NCBI GenBank assembly: GCA_022842225.1
Contig: JALHPX010000177.1
Span: 1 to 6,626, forward strand
From: a bacterium
GTDB lineage: Bacteria; Bdellovibrionota; FAC87; UBA2466
Reading direction: 5' to 3'
Length of the DNA stretch: 6,626 nucleotides
Shown: piece after piece, positions 1 to 5,490 of the stretch
Position numbering within the stretch: position 1 is the stretch's first letter
Layout: every line of letters begins with the position of its first letter
Made by a program: the position numbers and the translations under genes
The notes under the pieces: generated by a model
What the model saw: the letters and a program-made list of their open reading frames with translations, nothing else
What the model was told of the DNA's origin: nothing
The model's database searches: none

Positions 1-505
1 CATCGAGCGCTTGGCCAAAATGGGCCCGCAAAAGCGAAGTATGAAACAAGCGAAATACGGTGTTCTCCAGGTCGGCCGGCAAGTGCATCTGCCGAATTTG
101 CTCGAGCGGAAAAAAATAAAGCCAGTTGCCAGCGTTTAACGCTTTCGCAATGCCAAAACGGCGGTGGAGCGTTGGCTGGCCTCGCCGAAGCAGACTCTCA
201 TCCTCAATATCGTCGATAACCATCGAGCCTGCATGCACACTCTCCAATGCAGCACTCACGATGCGCAGACGTTCTGATCTCTCCGCCGAGCGCTGCACAC
301 TTTGATCTTCAAAGGTGGAGACACCTAGCTCCACTAGGCGCGCACGCAGTTGCTTGCCCGAGCGCCCCAGGAAATCAGAAAGCGGTATCAGTAAACTTTG
401 GCCCAGGTAGCGAGCAAGAACGGGCTTACTGACGGGCTCAGTGCCCGCCCAACGTAAGTCGAGCATAGCCCGCACTGATTCCATGTTGGGTAGTTCAACA
501 GCCAT
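1..505 (-). CDS. crtE: Geranylgeranyl/polyprenyl diphosphate synthase, N-terminal part (runs off left edge)
   Basis: Class I trans-isoprenyl diphosphate synthase, cytosolic, which condenses isopentenyl diphosphate with allylic diphosphates. The first 168 residues are visible and the C-terminus lies beyond base 1. The early substrate-binding segment is GKQLR (residues 50-54). The first aspartate-rich motif is DDIED (98-102), which binds Mg2+ and diphosphate, followed by LLRRGQPTLH (105-114). A GQALD segment (164-168) matches the family's downstream GQ..D motif. The second aspartate-rich motif would lie off the window. The ATG at 505 is preceded on the minus strand by an AAGGTG-like ribosome site about 10 bases upstream; the next ATG (484) has none. 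The start lies inside the end of the lycopene cyclase gene, so the two are probably translationally coupled. Product chain length (C15, C20 or longer) cannot be read from this part. GGPP synthase is inferred from the crtY neighbour. Confidence 0.9.
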   Translation of the reverse strand, partial: MAVELPNMESVRAMLDLRWAGTEPVSKPVLARYLGQSLLIPLSDFLGRSGKQLRARLVELGVSTFEDQSVQRSAERSERLRIVSAALESVHAGSMVIDDIEDESLLRRGQPTLHRRFGIAKALNAGNWLYFFPLEQIRQMHLPADLENTVFRLFHTSLLRAHFGQALD

Positions 506-1679
506 GTTCGAATTGCACCTTTTTATGGTTCGGAAAAATACTAAGCGCCTTGGTTGTCGGGATGGGCGGCTTGCCGCCAAAAAACCTAAGATAATCCAAA
601 GGCCCGAACCTGGCGGAATAGAACCGCGCAACCGTACCTTCCGGCAAGCGGTAAAAGCGCTGCAGTAATTTGTAGCGCCGCCCGGGCTGTTCCCAGAACA
701 TCATGCGGTTAATCCAATAAAAAAAACGCTGCCGACGTGCCATCTGACTCTGCAAATGCCGGACGCGCTCGCCAAAATCAGCGGCCATGGGCACGCGGGA
801 AATCCAATCCGCCGCCTCCATAGCAAAAACAAAGGAGTACCCCGTAGTGGGGTGAAACGCGCCGGCCCGCACTCCCCAAGCAAGGGAGGCCGTCGTGGGC
901 AAGGCCGTCGGTCGGAACGGGATAGGCAAACAGCCCTGCTCTTCGCGTTCCACTTCCGCGACCTGCCAACCCTGGGCCTCGGCATAAGTGGCAATCTCAC
1001 GCCGCATTTGCTCCTTATCAATGAGCGGATCGAGCGTGTAACGCGTGTCCTCAATCAGCAGCGAATCCGCTGTCCACGGCAGTACGTAGAAAAACCGAAA
1101 ACCATCCACCTGCGCAATACTCGCATCCATCACGCGCGGGTGCTTAAGCCCGTGTGGAGCCTTGAGCCGCAGGTCCATTCCGAAGAATTTTTGGTACCCC
1201 ACGGTACCTTTGTCGTGGTTTGTCGCCCGCGACCAGCCGCGCGCATCCACCACAACCTGCGCCGTTATCGACGAGCCATCGGCCAAAACAACTGCGTTAG
1301 ACCGCACGTCGGCAATTTCGCACCGATCCCGCAAGTCAGCGCCCATCAGACTCTTAAGATGGGCAAAAAAATCCGCCGCCCGCACTGAGGCGTACTCCAA
1401 GTCCAAAACGCGTTTATACTCTGGAAAATGAACCTCGTACGCCGGCCATTTCGCTGAAAGACAGGGTTGGATTACCGCTCTTTGCTCCGCCGTTAAGTCG
1501 CTGCCATGGAAAGACCAAGTCGGACTTTGTTTCTGGGTTAAATCGGCAGCATCAACTAACCCGATGCGCAAGTGGGGCTGGCGTTTCCTCAGCAAAATAG
1601 CCGATAGCCCCGCCGACAACCCAGCTCCTGCAAAAAGAATGTCGTAGTGAAAAGGCACCAACCCATAGTTAAATGACAT
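495..1679 (-). CDS. crtY: Lycopene beta-cyclase (CrtY type)
   Basis: 394-residue FAD/NAD(P)-binding flavoprotein, the usual length for bacterial CrtY. The family cyclises the psi ends of lycopene to beta-rings, giving gamma- then beta-carotene, at the inner face of the membrane. Visible motifs: the dinucleotide-binding start HYDILFAGAGLSAG (11-24), DARG (145-148), VGYQKFFG (160-167), PRVMDA (181-186), LIEDTRYT (208-215, with the acidic pair expected at the active site), GCLPIP (249-254) and GVRAGAFHPTTGYS (269-282). A typical aromatic C-terminal region with FYWINRMMFWE (320-330) and FGPLDYLRFFGGKPP (358-372) follows. The ATG at 1679 overlaps the start of the divergent gene and has no clear ribosome site. 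A GTG at 1658, opening VPFHYDIL, would give the more typical short N-terminus. The gene ends with TGA at 495-497, overlapping crtE by 11 bases. No other carotenoid genes (crtB, crtI) are in view. Confidence 0.95.
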   Translation of the reverse strand: MSFNYGLVPFHYDILFAGAGLSAGLSAILLRKRQPHLRIGLVDAADLTQKQSPTWSFHGSDLTAEQRAVIQPCLSAKWPAYEVHFPEYKRVLDLEYASVRAADFFAHLKSLMGADLRDRCEIADVRSNAVVLADGSSITAQVVVDARGWSRATNHDKGTVGYQKFFGMDLRLKAPHGLKHPRVMDASIAQVDGFRFFYVLPWTADSLLIEDTRYTLDPLIDKEQMRREIATYAEAQGWQVAEVEREEQGCLPIPFRPTALPTTASLAWGVRAGAFHPTTGYSFVFAMEAADWISRVPMAADFGERVRHLQSQMARRQRFFYWINRMMFWEQPGRRYKLLQRFYRLPEGTVARFYSARFGPLDYLRFFGGKPPIPTTKALSIFPNHKKVQFEHGC

Positions 1680-3691
1680 CTAACGTGAAAGCCATCCGAA
1701 ATCAGCTCGCTTACGTGTTTGGAAATTCGGTTCCCTTACCCCTGCGCCTAGCCCTTGGCGCGGTTCTAATGGCTTATCTCGTTACAAGCGGGGTGCTGGG
1801 CTTTCAAATAGGCCCCTACGATTACAACCATCTTTCTGCCTATTACGAAATCGCTTATCGCTTTTGGCAGTGGGGTCAGACGCATTCCATGCAGTGGGTG
1901 GCGGGCTTTAATCCTTATCTCTGTGGCGGCCGCACTTTGGCAGCGGATCCTCAAACGCCCGTTTACCACCCGATTTTATGGTTAGTCGGCGCACTGGGAC
2001 CCGTGTGGGCGTTACGACTCGAGATGCTTGTCGTGTTTTTCCTGGGCACCGTGGGGCTGATTCGTTGGCTGCGTTGGTATGGATTAACTAATGAGCAAGT
2101 AGCGTGGGGGGCCCTGCTCTATACCGCGGGCGGTGCCGTTGTTGCCAAATTTCTTGTCGGCCACGTCACTCTTGATTTCTACTTTCTCTACCCGTGGATG
2201 TTTTACCTTTCTTACCGCGCTTGTGATTCTCGGGGACAACGCGCTTATCGCTTCTACGCTATTTACGCCGCTGTTTTTGTTTACGCCGGACTCTATAAAC
2301 CTAACTTTGTCGTCTATGGACTCTTGCCGCTGTTAGTAGAAGCCATCCTGCGTTCGATCTTGCGCCGATCGATGCGACCATTGCTGTTGCTTGTTGCCGC
2401 CACCTGCCTCTCAGGGTTGGTGCAATCGGCATCCGCGCTGCCGGCGATGGATTTCTTCACACGCTTTCCACGCGCGAGAGAGCACGCGTTTGTCTGGGCT
2501 CCGACGTACGCGTTTTTTTCCAACTTGATTTTGCCGCTTAAAACCATTCCCAAAGCGCTGTACGGAGATTTTCTCTACCTGCCGCATGAAGCCACTCTCT
2601 TCATTGGGCCCGTGGCTTTTCTTTTCGCACTTGTGGGAATTGCGCGCAGTCCGCGCAAACCCGAATGGCAAGCGCTGGCAGGCATGGCATTTTTCTGCTT
2701 CCTGCTCGGCCTCGGATTTCGACGCCACGAATTTGCACTGCTCTCCCCGTTTAGTTGGTTTGAAGGCATCTGGCCTGGATTTTCCAGCATTCGCGTGCCC
2801 GTGCGATTTTGGTTTGGCGCGTTTGTATTCTTTATTCTTCTCAGCGCGGGAGGCTTTCGCTTGGGAGGGAACTCTAAACGCCTGGCGGTCTGGGTATTGG
2901 GTGTACTGCCGCTCGTTGTTTTTTGTTTTTATCACTTGGGAAAAACGGTCGTAGGTCAGGAGAGTTCGCTGGGATTTCCCCGGCAATACGGCGTGGACTT
3001 CACGCAGCAGAATATTGAGGATCTCAATCGGCCCCTGCGCGCGGTGCAGGCGGATGTAGGCGCTATCGAATGCGTTCCCAATATGGAAATCGCGCAAGCA
3101 CGCGATCTCCATCCCGGCAGCCTGCTCCAAACGGAAGGTGCAAAGGACTCTCACAATAAATGGAAAGATTGGAGCCACGCCCAAATCCAAGCCAGCACAG
3201 TGGCTGGCCAAGTCGTTCGATTTAATCTCAATCATTCGCCGTATTGGAAATGGAGTGGCAGTCCGGCCACGATCGTCTCGCGTCCCGGAGAGCGGTTGGC
3301 GCTGGCGCCGAAGGGGGCCCAACTTGCCGGAGAGTTGAGGTTTGAAGATCCACTTGTGCGCACGGGGCTTGTCCTTGCCGCCATTGGTTGGGCGGTATTG
3401 TTGCTGTTGTTTATCATCGGTTTTGGGCGCAGCCCCATCTACCGCGTGGCACTCACCGGACAAATCGCCACGGGCAAAAGCACGCTCGCGCGATTTTTCT
3501 CAGAAAATGGTGTTGCCGTTCTCGACATGGATCAAATTGCGCGCGGCTTAAGAGAAGATCCCGCGCTGGCATTGCGCGTACGGCAGCGCATTCCCGAGGC
3601 GTGGGACTCGAAGAATAACATGCTAGATAATGCTCACCTGAGAAAAGCGATCAAGAAAACCCTGAGAAGAAACGCTGGTACGAAAACCTAA
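1673..3691 (+). CDS. YfhO/GT-C-like multi-pass membrane protein fused in frame to the N-terminal half of dephospho-CoA kinase
   Basis: 672-residue ORF with two distinct parts. Residues 1 to about 585 form a polytopic inner-membrane protein with many hydrophobic helices (for example about 24-46, 110-130, 192-205, 217-232, 235-250, 305-323, 336-348, 380-393, 404-420). An acidic first loop, IGPYDYNHLSAYYE (46-59), and the GGRTLAADPQTPVYHP segment (85-100) recall YfhO and GT-C lipid-linked sugar transferases. A soluble, probably periplasmic stretch (about 425-560) includes HSPYWKWSG (521-529), followed by a final helix (564-584). Glycan or lipid modification is inferred, and the substrate is unknown. 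From residue 589 (IYRVALTG) it continues as CoaE: P-loop GQIATGKST (596-604), LDMDQIAR (617-624) and LDNAHLRKAI (651-660). Residues after about 662 (TLRRNAGTKT) are out-of-frame tail, because the kinase continues in another frame. The start at 1673 has no convincing ribosome site and overlaps crtY; an in-frame TAA directly precedes it. Confidence 0.8.
   Translation: MTSNVKAIRNQLAYVFGNSVPLPLRLALGAVLMAYLVTSGVLGFQIGPYDYNHLSAYYEIAYRFWQWGQTHSMQWVAGFNPYLCGGRTLAADPQTPVYHPILWLVGALGPVWALRLEMLVVFFLGTVGLIRWLRWYGLTNEQVAWGALLYTAGGAVVAKFLVGHVTLDFYFLYPWMFYLSYRACDSRGQRAYRFYAIYAAVFVYAGLYKPNFVVYGLLPLLVEAILRSILRRSMRPLLLLVAATCLSGLVQSASALPAMDFFTRFPRAREHAFVWAPTYAFFSNLILPLKTIPKALYGDFLYLPHEATLFIGPVAFLFALVGIARSPRKPEWQALAGMAFFCFLLGLGFRRHEFALLSPFSWFEGIWPGFSSIRVPVRFWFGAFVFFILLSAGGFRLGGNSKRLAVWVLGVLPLVVFCFYHLGKTVVGQESSLGFPRQYGVDFTQQNIEDLNRPLRAVQADVGAIECVPNMEIAQARDLHPGSLLQTEGAKDSHNKWKDWSHAQIQASTVAGQVVRFNLNHSPYWKWSGSPATIVSRPGERLALAPKGAQLAGELRFEDPLVRTGLVLAAIGWAVLLLLFIIGFGRSPIYRVALTGQIATGKSTLARFFSENGVAVLDMDQIARGLREDPALALRVRQRIPEAWDSKNNMLDNAHLRKAIKKTLRRNAGTKT
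3649..3664 (+). other. Frame break inside coaE
   Basis: The upstream frame reads LRKAIKK then TLRRNAGTKT and stops. The frame one base back, from about 3658, reads NPEKKRWYENLMH, which is what CoaE proteins carry after the LR..I segment. A single missing base in the A-rich stretch ATCAAGAAAACCC would restore one continuous kinase of about 206-210 residues, counted from IYRVALTG at 3437. The canonical X XXY YYZ slippery heptamer is not present in the correct phase. A real frameshift mutation or a sequencing or assembly error is therefore likelier than programmed slippage. Confidence 0.75.
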
Positions 3692-4068
3692 TGCACAGCA
3701 GAATGCGCGAGGTTTTCGAACAAAAGTGCGCGCAGTTAGAACGCTCGGGCACTTCGCTTGTCGTGTGTGAAGGTTCGCTTTTCCTGCAAACCGGTTACGC
3801 GGAGCAATTTAATGAACTCATTGTGGTCGATGCACCAAAAGATCTTAAACTTGCCCGTCTCCAAACTCGCAATCCAGATTGGAACGAGTCCGAACGCAAA
3901 GCTTGGCTCGGGACGCAAGAGCCGCATGATATCGCAGGTTATCGACCTGCAACTTTGGTGATCAATAGCGGTAGCGAAGAGAAGCTTAAGCAAGAAGCAT
4001 TACAATTTATGGGACGGTGGGCCAGCGGAAAAAATCCACCTTTGCCCTTCCTCACGAAAACTAAATGA
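3691..4068 (+). CDS. coaE: Dephospho-CoA kinase, C-terminal half (frame-broken CoaE)
   Basis: 125 codons from an ATG that overlaps the preceding stop (TAATG). The product is the second half of dephospho-CoA kinase, the last enzyme of CoA synthesis, which phosphorylates the 3'-OH of dephospho-CoA. The frame is open upstream of the ATG and reads PEKKRWYENL, also CoaE-like, so the ATG is probably not an ancestral start. Visible family features: MHSRMREVFE (the family's HP..R segment), VVCEGSLFLQTG (place of the usual PLLFE), FNELIVVDAPKDLKLARLQTR (strand plus Arg-rich lid), a Gln in GTQE, and LVINSGS (the V..N.GS nucleotide-contact segment). HS replaces HP and GSLFLQ replaces PLLFE, so the enzyme is divergent or decaying. 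Without the P-loop encoded upstream this fragment cannot bind ATP alone. It could be expressed by reinitiation at TAATG and assemble in two pieces, but a broken gene or sequence error is likelier. Confidence 0.75.
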   Translation: MHSRMREVFEQKCAQLERSGTSLVVCEGSLFLQTGYAEQFNELIVVDAPKDLKLARLQTRNPDWNESERKAWLGTQEPHDIAGYRPATLVINSGSEEKLKQEALQFMGRWASGKNPPLPFLTKTK

Positions 4069-4076
4069 TTTAGAGT

Positions 4077-4104
4077 TTTGCAAAAGAAAAAAAGGGTTTA
4101 CATT
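4077..4104 (+). promoter_or_regulatory. Tentative sigma70-like promoter for the yceI-peptide operon
   Basis: The 65-base gap between the coaE fragment and yceI is AT-rich. It holds TTTGCA (4077-4082) and, 16 bases on, TACATT (4099-4104), each 4 of 6 matches to the consensus. The neighbouring TTTTGCAAAA (4077-4086) is a perfect 10-base palindrome that could be an operator or chance. No terminator is visible in this gap, so read-through from upstream is also possible. This is a weak call. Confidence 0.25.
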
Positions 4105-4133
4105 AGTAGCTCATTTATTTCGGGGAGTAAGAT

Positions 4134-4766
4134 TTGCGTTTCTTCATCGCGTTAGTTCTAACGGTTAGTTTCTCCACCTCCACGTTTGCCAAAGATGAGA
4201 AAAAAGAATTCGTAGTAAACGATCCGGGCGGGCGCGATACGGTTCGATTTGTTCTCGATGCTCCGTTTGAAGTGATTAACGGCGTCACCAACACCGTAAA
4301 AGGCAAATTCAGTTTTGATAAAGCAAAGTTCAGCGCGAACTTCACGGTCCCTGTCAGCTCTCTTAAGACAGGGATCGCTAAGCGCGATGAGCACCTGCAA
4401 AACGACAAATGGCTGAACGCAGCCAAAAACCCCACTATCGAATTAACCATCAAGGACGCAGCCGTTTCTGAGAATCTCTGGAAAAATTCGGAAGTAACGA
4501 CAGAAGTAGATGGCGAATTCAAAGTGCATGGAGTGACGAAAAAGGAAAAAGTGAAATTAACTTTCCGCCACTTTCCTGCTGATGAAACCACCGCAAAACG
4601 CCTGCCTGGCAATCTGGTGCGCGTAAAAGCAGATTTCCAATTGAGCCTTCCAGACTACGGAATCGCGCAGAGTGATTCGAAGGCGAAAGAACTAATCGGT
4701 TTAAAGGTTGGAAAAGTTGCCGCTATCACTGCGGATTTAATGGCCAGCGATCAATCTAAGCTTTAA
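4134..4766 (+). CDS. YceI-family periplasmic (polyisoprenoid-binding) protein
   Basis: 210-residue secreted lipocalin-like protein. The TTG start is chosen because GGGGAG (4122-4127) lies 6 bases upstream and because it opens a clean signal peptide, MRFFIALVLTVSFSTSTFA, with cleavage expected after residue 19. YceI motifs: FEVINGVTNTVKGKFSFD (45-62), VSSLKTG (74-80), KRDEHLQNDKWLNAAKNPTI (83-102), GEFKVHGVTK (127-136) and LPDYGI (172-177). Family members form a beta-barrel that binds isoprenoid quinones or similar polyisoprenoid lipids. The length is normal for the family. It is the first gene of the rightward cluster and lies 47 bases before the first small peptide gene, with no terminator between. 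A role in the peptide system (carrier, electron-transfer or stress function) is only inferred from position. A link to the carotenoid genes on the other side is possible but unsupported. Confidence 0.92.
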   Translation: MRFFIALVLTVSFSTSTFAKDEKKEFVVNDPGGRDTVRFVLDAPFEVINGVTNTVKGKFSFDKAKFSANFTVPVSSLKTGIAKRDEHLQNDKWLNAAKNPTIELTIKDAAVSENLWKNSEVTTEVDGEFKVHGVTKKEKVKLTFRHFPADETTAKRLPGNLVRVKADFQLSLPDYGIAQSDSKAKELIGLKVGKVAAITADLMASDQSKL

Positions 4767-4772
4767 GCGAAT

Positions 4773-4793
4773 TCGGGACCCGGGGGGTTCCGA
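4773..4793 (+). promoter_or_regulatory. GC-rich stem-loop between yceI and first peptide gene
   Basis: TCGGGACCC (4773-4781) pairs with GGGTTCCGA (4785-4793) across a GGG loop: nine pairs including one G-U. It lies 6 bases after the yceI stop and just before the ribosome site of the first peptide gene. It is followed by A residues, not T, so it does not look like a terminator. It could stabilise or process the mRNA between the two genes, or limit access to the ribosome site. Confidence 0.5.
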
Positions 4794-4813
4794 TGCAAAA
4801 AAGGAGAAACACC

Positions 4814-5050
4814 ATGGAAAAGAAAACGTTCAACACAATTCTAGCTTCTGTTATGGCCGGTGCGATGACTGTCGGAGTCGCTAGCTTCGCGAACAAAGCA
4901 GCTGACAAAACTGCGAAGAAAGAAACGACCACGAAGACCACCAAGACCACAAAAGCTACTAAAGAGCACAAAGATGCTAAAGCTGCTGACCACGAGTGCG
5001 CAAACAAAGAAGGCCACGATGCAGCAAAAGACGGCGATCACCACGAGTAA
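4814..5050 (+). CDS. Small secreted Cys/His-tailed peptide, putative MNIO substrate (copy A)
   Basis: 78 residues. The ATG at 4814 is chosen over the ATG at 4793 because AAGGAG (4801-4806) sits 7 bases upstream and lies inside any longer reading. Residues 1-26 are a Sec signal peptide (KK, then a hydrophobic ILASVMAGAMTVGVASFA, predicted cut after A26). Next is a Lys/Thr-rich spacer (KETTTKTTKTTKATKEHKD), then ADHECANKEG with the only cysteine (C62) and a tail with several His and Asp (GHDAAKDGDHHE). MNIO enzymes modify cysteines in small secreted or leader-bearing precursors, and the enzyme gene lies two genes downstream. Precursor status is inferred from size, signal, Cys, duplication and position. 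The usual BufA1 motif is absent and I cannot place the peptide in a named family. It could also be a simple metal-binding periplasmic peptide. Confidence 0.8.
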   Translation: MEKKTFNTILASVMAGAMTVGVASFANKAADKTAKKETTTKTTKTTKATKEHKDAKAADHECANKEGHDAAKDGDHHE

Positions 5051-5088
5051 TCGCTAGTCAGCTTTATCGTACTTTCAATAGTACATTT

Positions 5089-5126
5089 AACGGCGCAATG
5101 TTTTTGTGACATGCGCCGTTTTTTTT
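5089..5126 (+). terminator. Rho-independent terminator after peptide A
   Basis: AACGGCGCA (5089-5097) pairs with TGCGCCGTT (5112-5120), and TG/CA extends the stem past a bulged A98. The loop is about 9 bases and eight T (5119-5126) follow. It sits 38 bases after the stop. No good promoter is seen before peptide B, so it probably acts as a partial terminator inside the operon. A small GTACT/AGTAC hairpin (5069-5084) precedes it. Confidence 0.85.
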
Positions 5127-5162
5127 GATTACCTAGTTTTTTAGCAAAAAGGAGAAACACAA

Positions 5163-5399
5163 ATGGATAAGAAAACATTCAACACAGTTCTAGCTTCTGT
5201 CATGGCCGGTGCGATGACTTTGGGTGTCGCTAGCTTTGCAAACAAAGCAGCAGACAAAACAAAGAAAGAAACCACCACGACCACTAAGGCAACCAAAGCA
5301 ACTAAAGAACACAAAGACACTAAGGCTGCTGACAAAGACGCTAAAGCAGCAGACCACGAGTGCGGCGGTAAAGAAGGCACCTGCAGCAACAAAGAATAA
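5163..5399 (+). CDS. Small secreted Cys-pair peptide, putative MNIO substrate (copy B)
   Basis: 78 residues, a paralogue of copy A. GGAG (5151-5154) lies 8 bases before the ATG. The signal peptide is nearly the same (residues 1-26, ending GVASFA). The Lys/Thr spacer follows, and a short internal repeat (KAAD then KDAKAAD, residues 55-64) is absent from copy A. The tail is ADHECGGKEGTCSNKE with two cysteines, C67 and C74, spaced C-x6-C. The CGGK..C pattern recalls the CxGKxxC segments of some MNIO precursor families (BufA2-like), but with different spacing, so membership is an inference. It is exported, if the signal is functional, and probably binds a metal through modified cysteines. It is the precursor nearest the enzyme gene. 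Confidence 0.82.
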   Translation: MDKKTFNTVLASVMAGAMTLGVASFANKAADKTKKETTTTTKATKATKEHKDTKAADKDAKAADHECGGKEGTCSNKE

Positions 5400-5403
5400 G
5401 CCT

Positions 5404-5418
5404 TTCCCCGAAGGGGAA
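5404..5418 (+). other. Small perfect hairpin after peptide B
   Basis: TTCCCC (5404-5409) pairs with GGGGAA (5413-5418) across a GAA loop, 5 bases after the stop of peptide B. No T run follows, and the real terminator starts 4 bases later. It may protect the 3' end of the peptide mRNA. Confidence 0.45.
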
Positions 5419-5421
5419 TTC

Positions 5422-5459
5422 AACGGCGCGCTGTCCCTGTGACAGGCGCCGTTTTTTTT
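5422..5459 (+). terminator. Rho-independent terminator after peptide B
   Basis: AACGGCGC (5422-5429) pairs with GCGCCGTT (5446-5453), extended by CTGTC/GACAG past a bulged G5430, giving 13 pairs with a CCTGT loop and eight T (5452-5459). It shares the outer stem and tail with the terminator after peptide A. It stands between the precursor and the enzyme gene. With only 28 bases before the GTG start and no evident promoter there, it probably lowers enzyme expression relative to peptide. Confidence 0.88.
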
Positions 5460-5473
5460 GGTTATCTCGTTTT

Positions 5474-5490
5474 AAGGAGTCCTTGAGGTG
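5474..5490 (+). promoter_or_regulatory. Ribosome site and GTG start of the MNIO gene
   Basis: AAGGAG (5474-5479) lies 8 bases before GTG (5488-5490), which opens the reading frame that reaches the conserved MGVGIGLR segment. No nearby upstream ATG competes, so the GTG start is well supported. Confidence 0.75.

Larger units (their letters stand above)
4798..5132 (+). repeat. Tandem duplication, copy 1 (ribosome site, peptide gene, terminator)
   Basis: Copy 1 starts with AAAAAGGAGAAACAC and covers the first peptide gene and its terminator, ending near GTTTTTTTTGATTACC. The same order recurs in copy 2 with near-identical bases at the 5' end (ribosome site plus about 60 bases of coding sequence) and in the terminator. 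The middle and the C-terminal coding part have diverged by small in-frame changes. Confidence 0.8.
5146..5466 (+). repeat. Tandem duplication, copy 2 (ribosome site, peptide gene, terminator)
   Basis: Matches copy 1 from AAAAAGGAGAAACAC (5146-5160) through the gene to the terminator, ending in GTTTTTTTTGGTTATC. Signal-peptide codons are almost identical at the base level, including silent positions. Differences cluster in the Lys/Thr spacer and the last 12-15 codons. The two genes have exactly equal length despite these changes. Confidence 0.8.

Noticed and set aside
756..1388. 210-codon plus-strand ORF, and several other ORFs of 60-120 codons opposite crtY
   Set aside because: The opposite strand carries an unmistakable CrtY with all family motifs; these are shadow frames with basic, low-complexity translations and no ribosome sites.
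2411..3463. 350-codon minus-strand ORF opposite the membrane protein
   Set aside because: The translation is Arg/Lys/Gln-rich with no recognisable domain, and the plus-strand frame shows clear membrane helices and family-like motifs.
3650..3662. Programmed -1 ribosomal frameshift site in coaE
   Set aside because: AAGAAAACC lacks a correctly phased X XXY YYZ heptamer, and I see no strong downstream stem-loop; a plain indel explains it more simply.
4773..4793. The GC hairpin as a rho-independent terminator of yceI
   Set aside because: It is followed by GCAAAAAAGG rather than a T run, on the coding strand.
4793..4813. ATG at 4793 as the start of the first peptide
   Set aside because: It would place the AAGGAG ribosome site inside the coding sequence and add residues absent from the paralogue; ATG 4814 aligns exactly with the start of copy B.
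4930..4975. Lys/Thr codon repeats as a CRISPR or structured direct-repeat array
   Set aside because: Short ACC/AAG codon runs encode a low-complexity protein spacer; there is no regular repeat-spacer spacing.
4756..5044. Minus-strand ORFs opposite the peptide genes with hydrophobic Val/Phe-rich translations
   Set aside because: They are mirrors of the Lys/Thr-rich codons (AAA, ACC) on the coding strand and recur at both copies; no start signal supports them.
4813..5400. Peptides as standard BufA1 (DUF2282) bufferin precursors
   Set aside because: The typical KC.G.....G..DC-like core is missing; only the size, signal peptide and neighbours agree, so the family name was not assigned.
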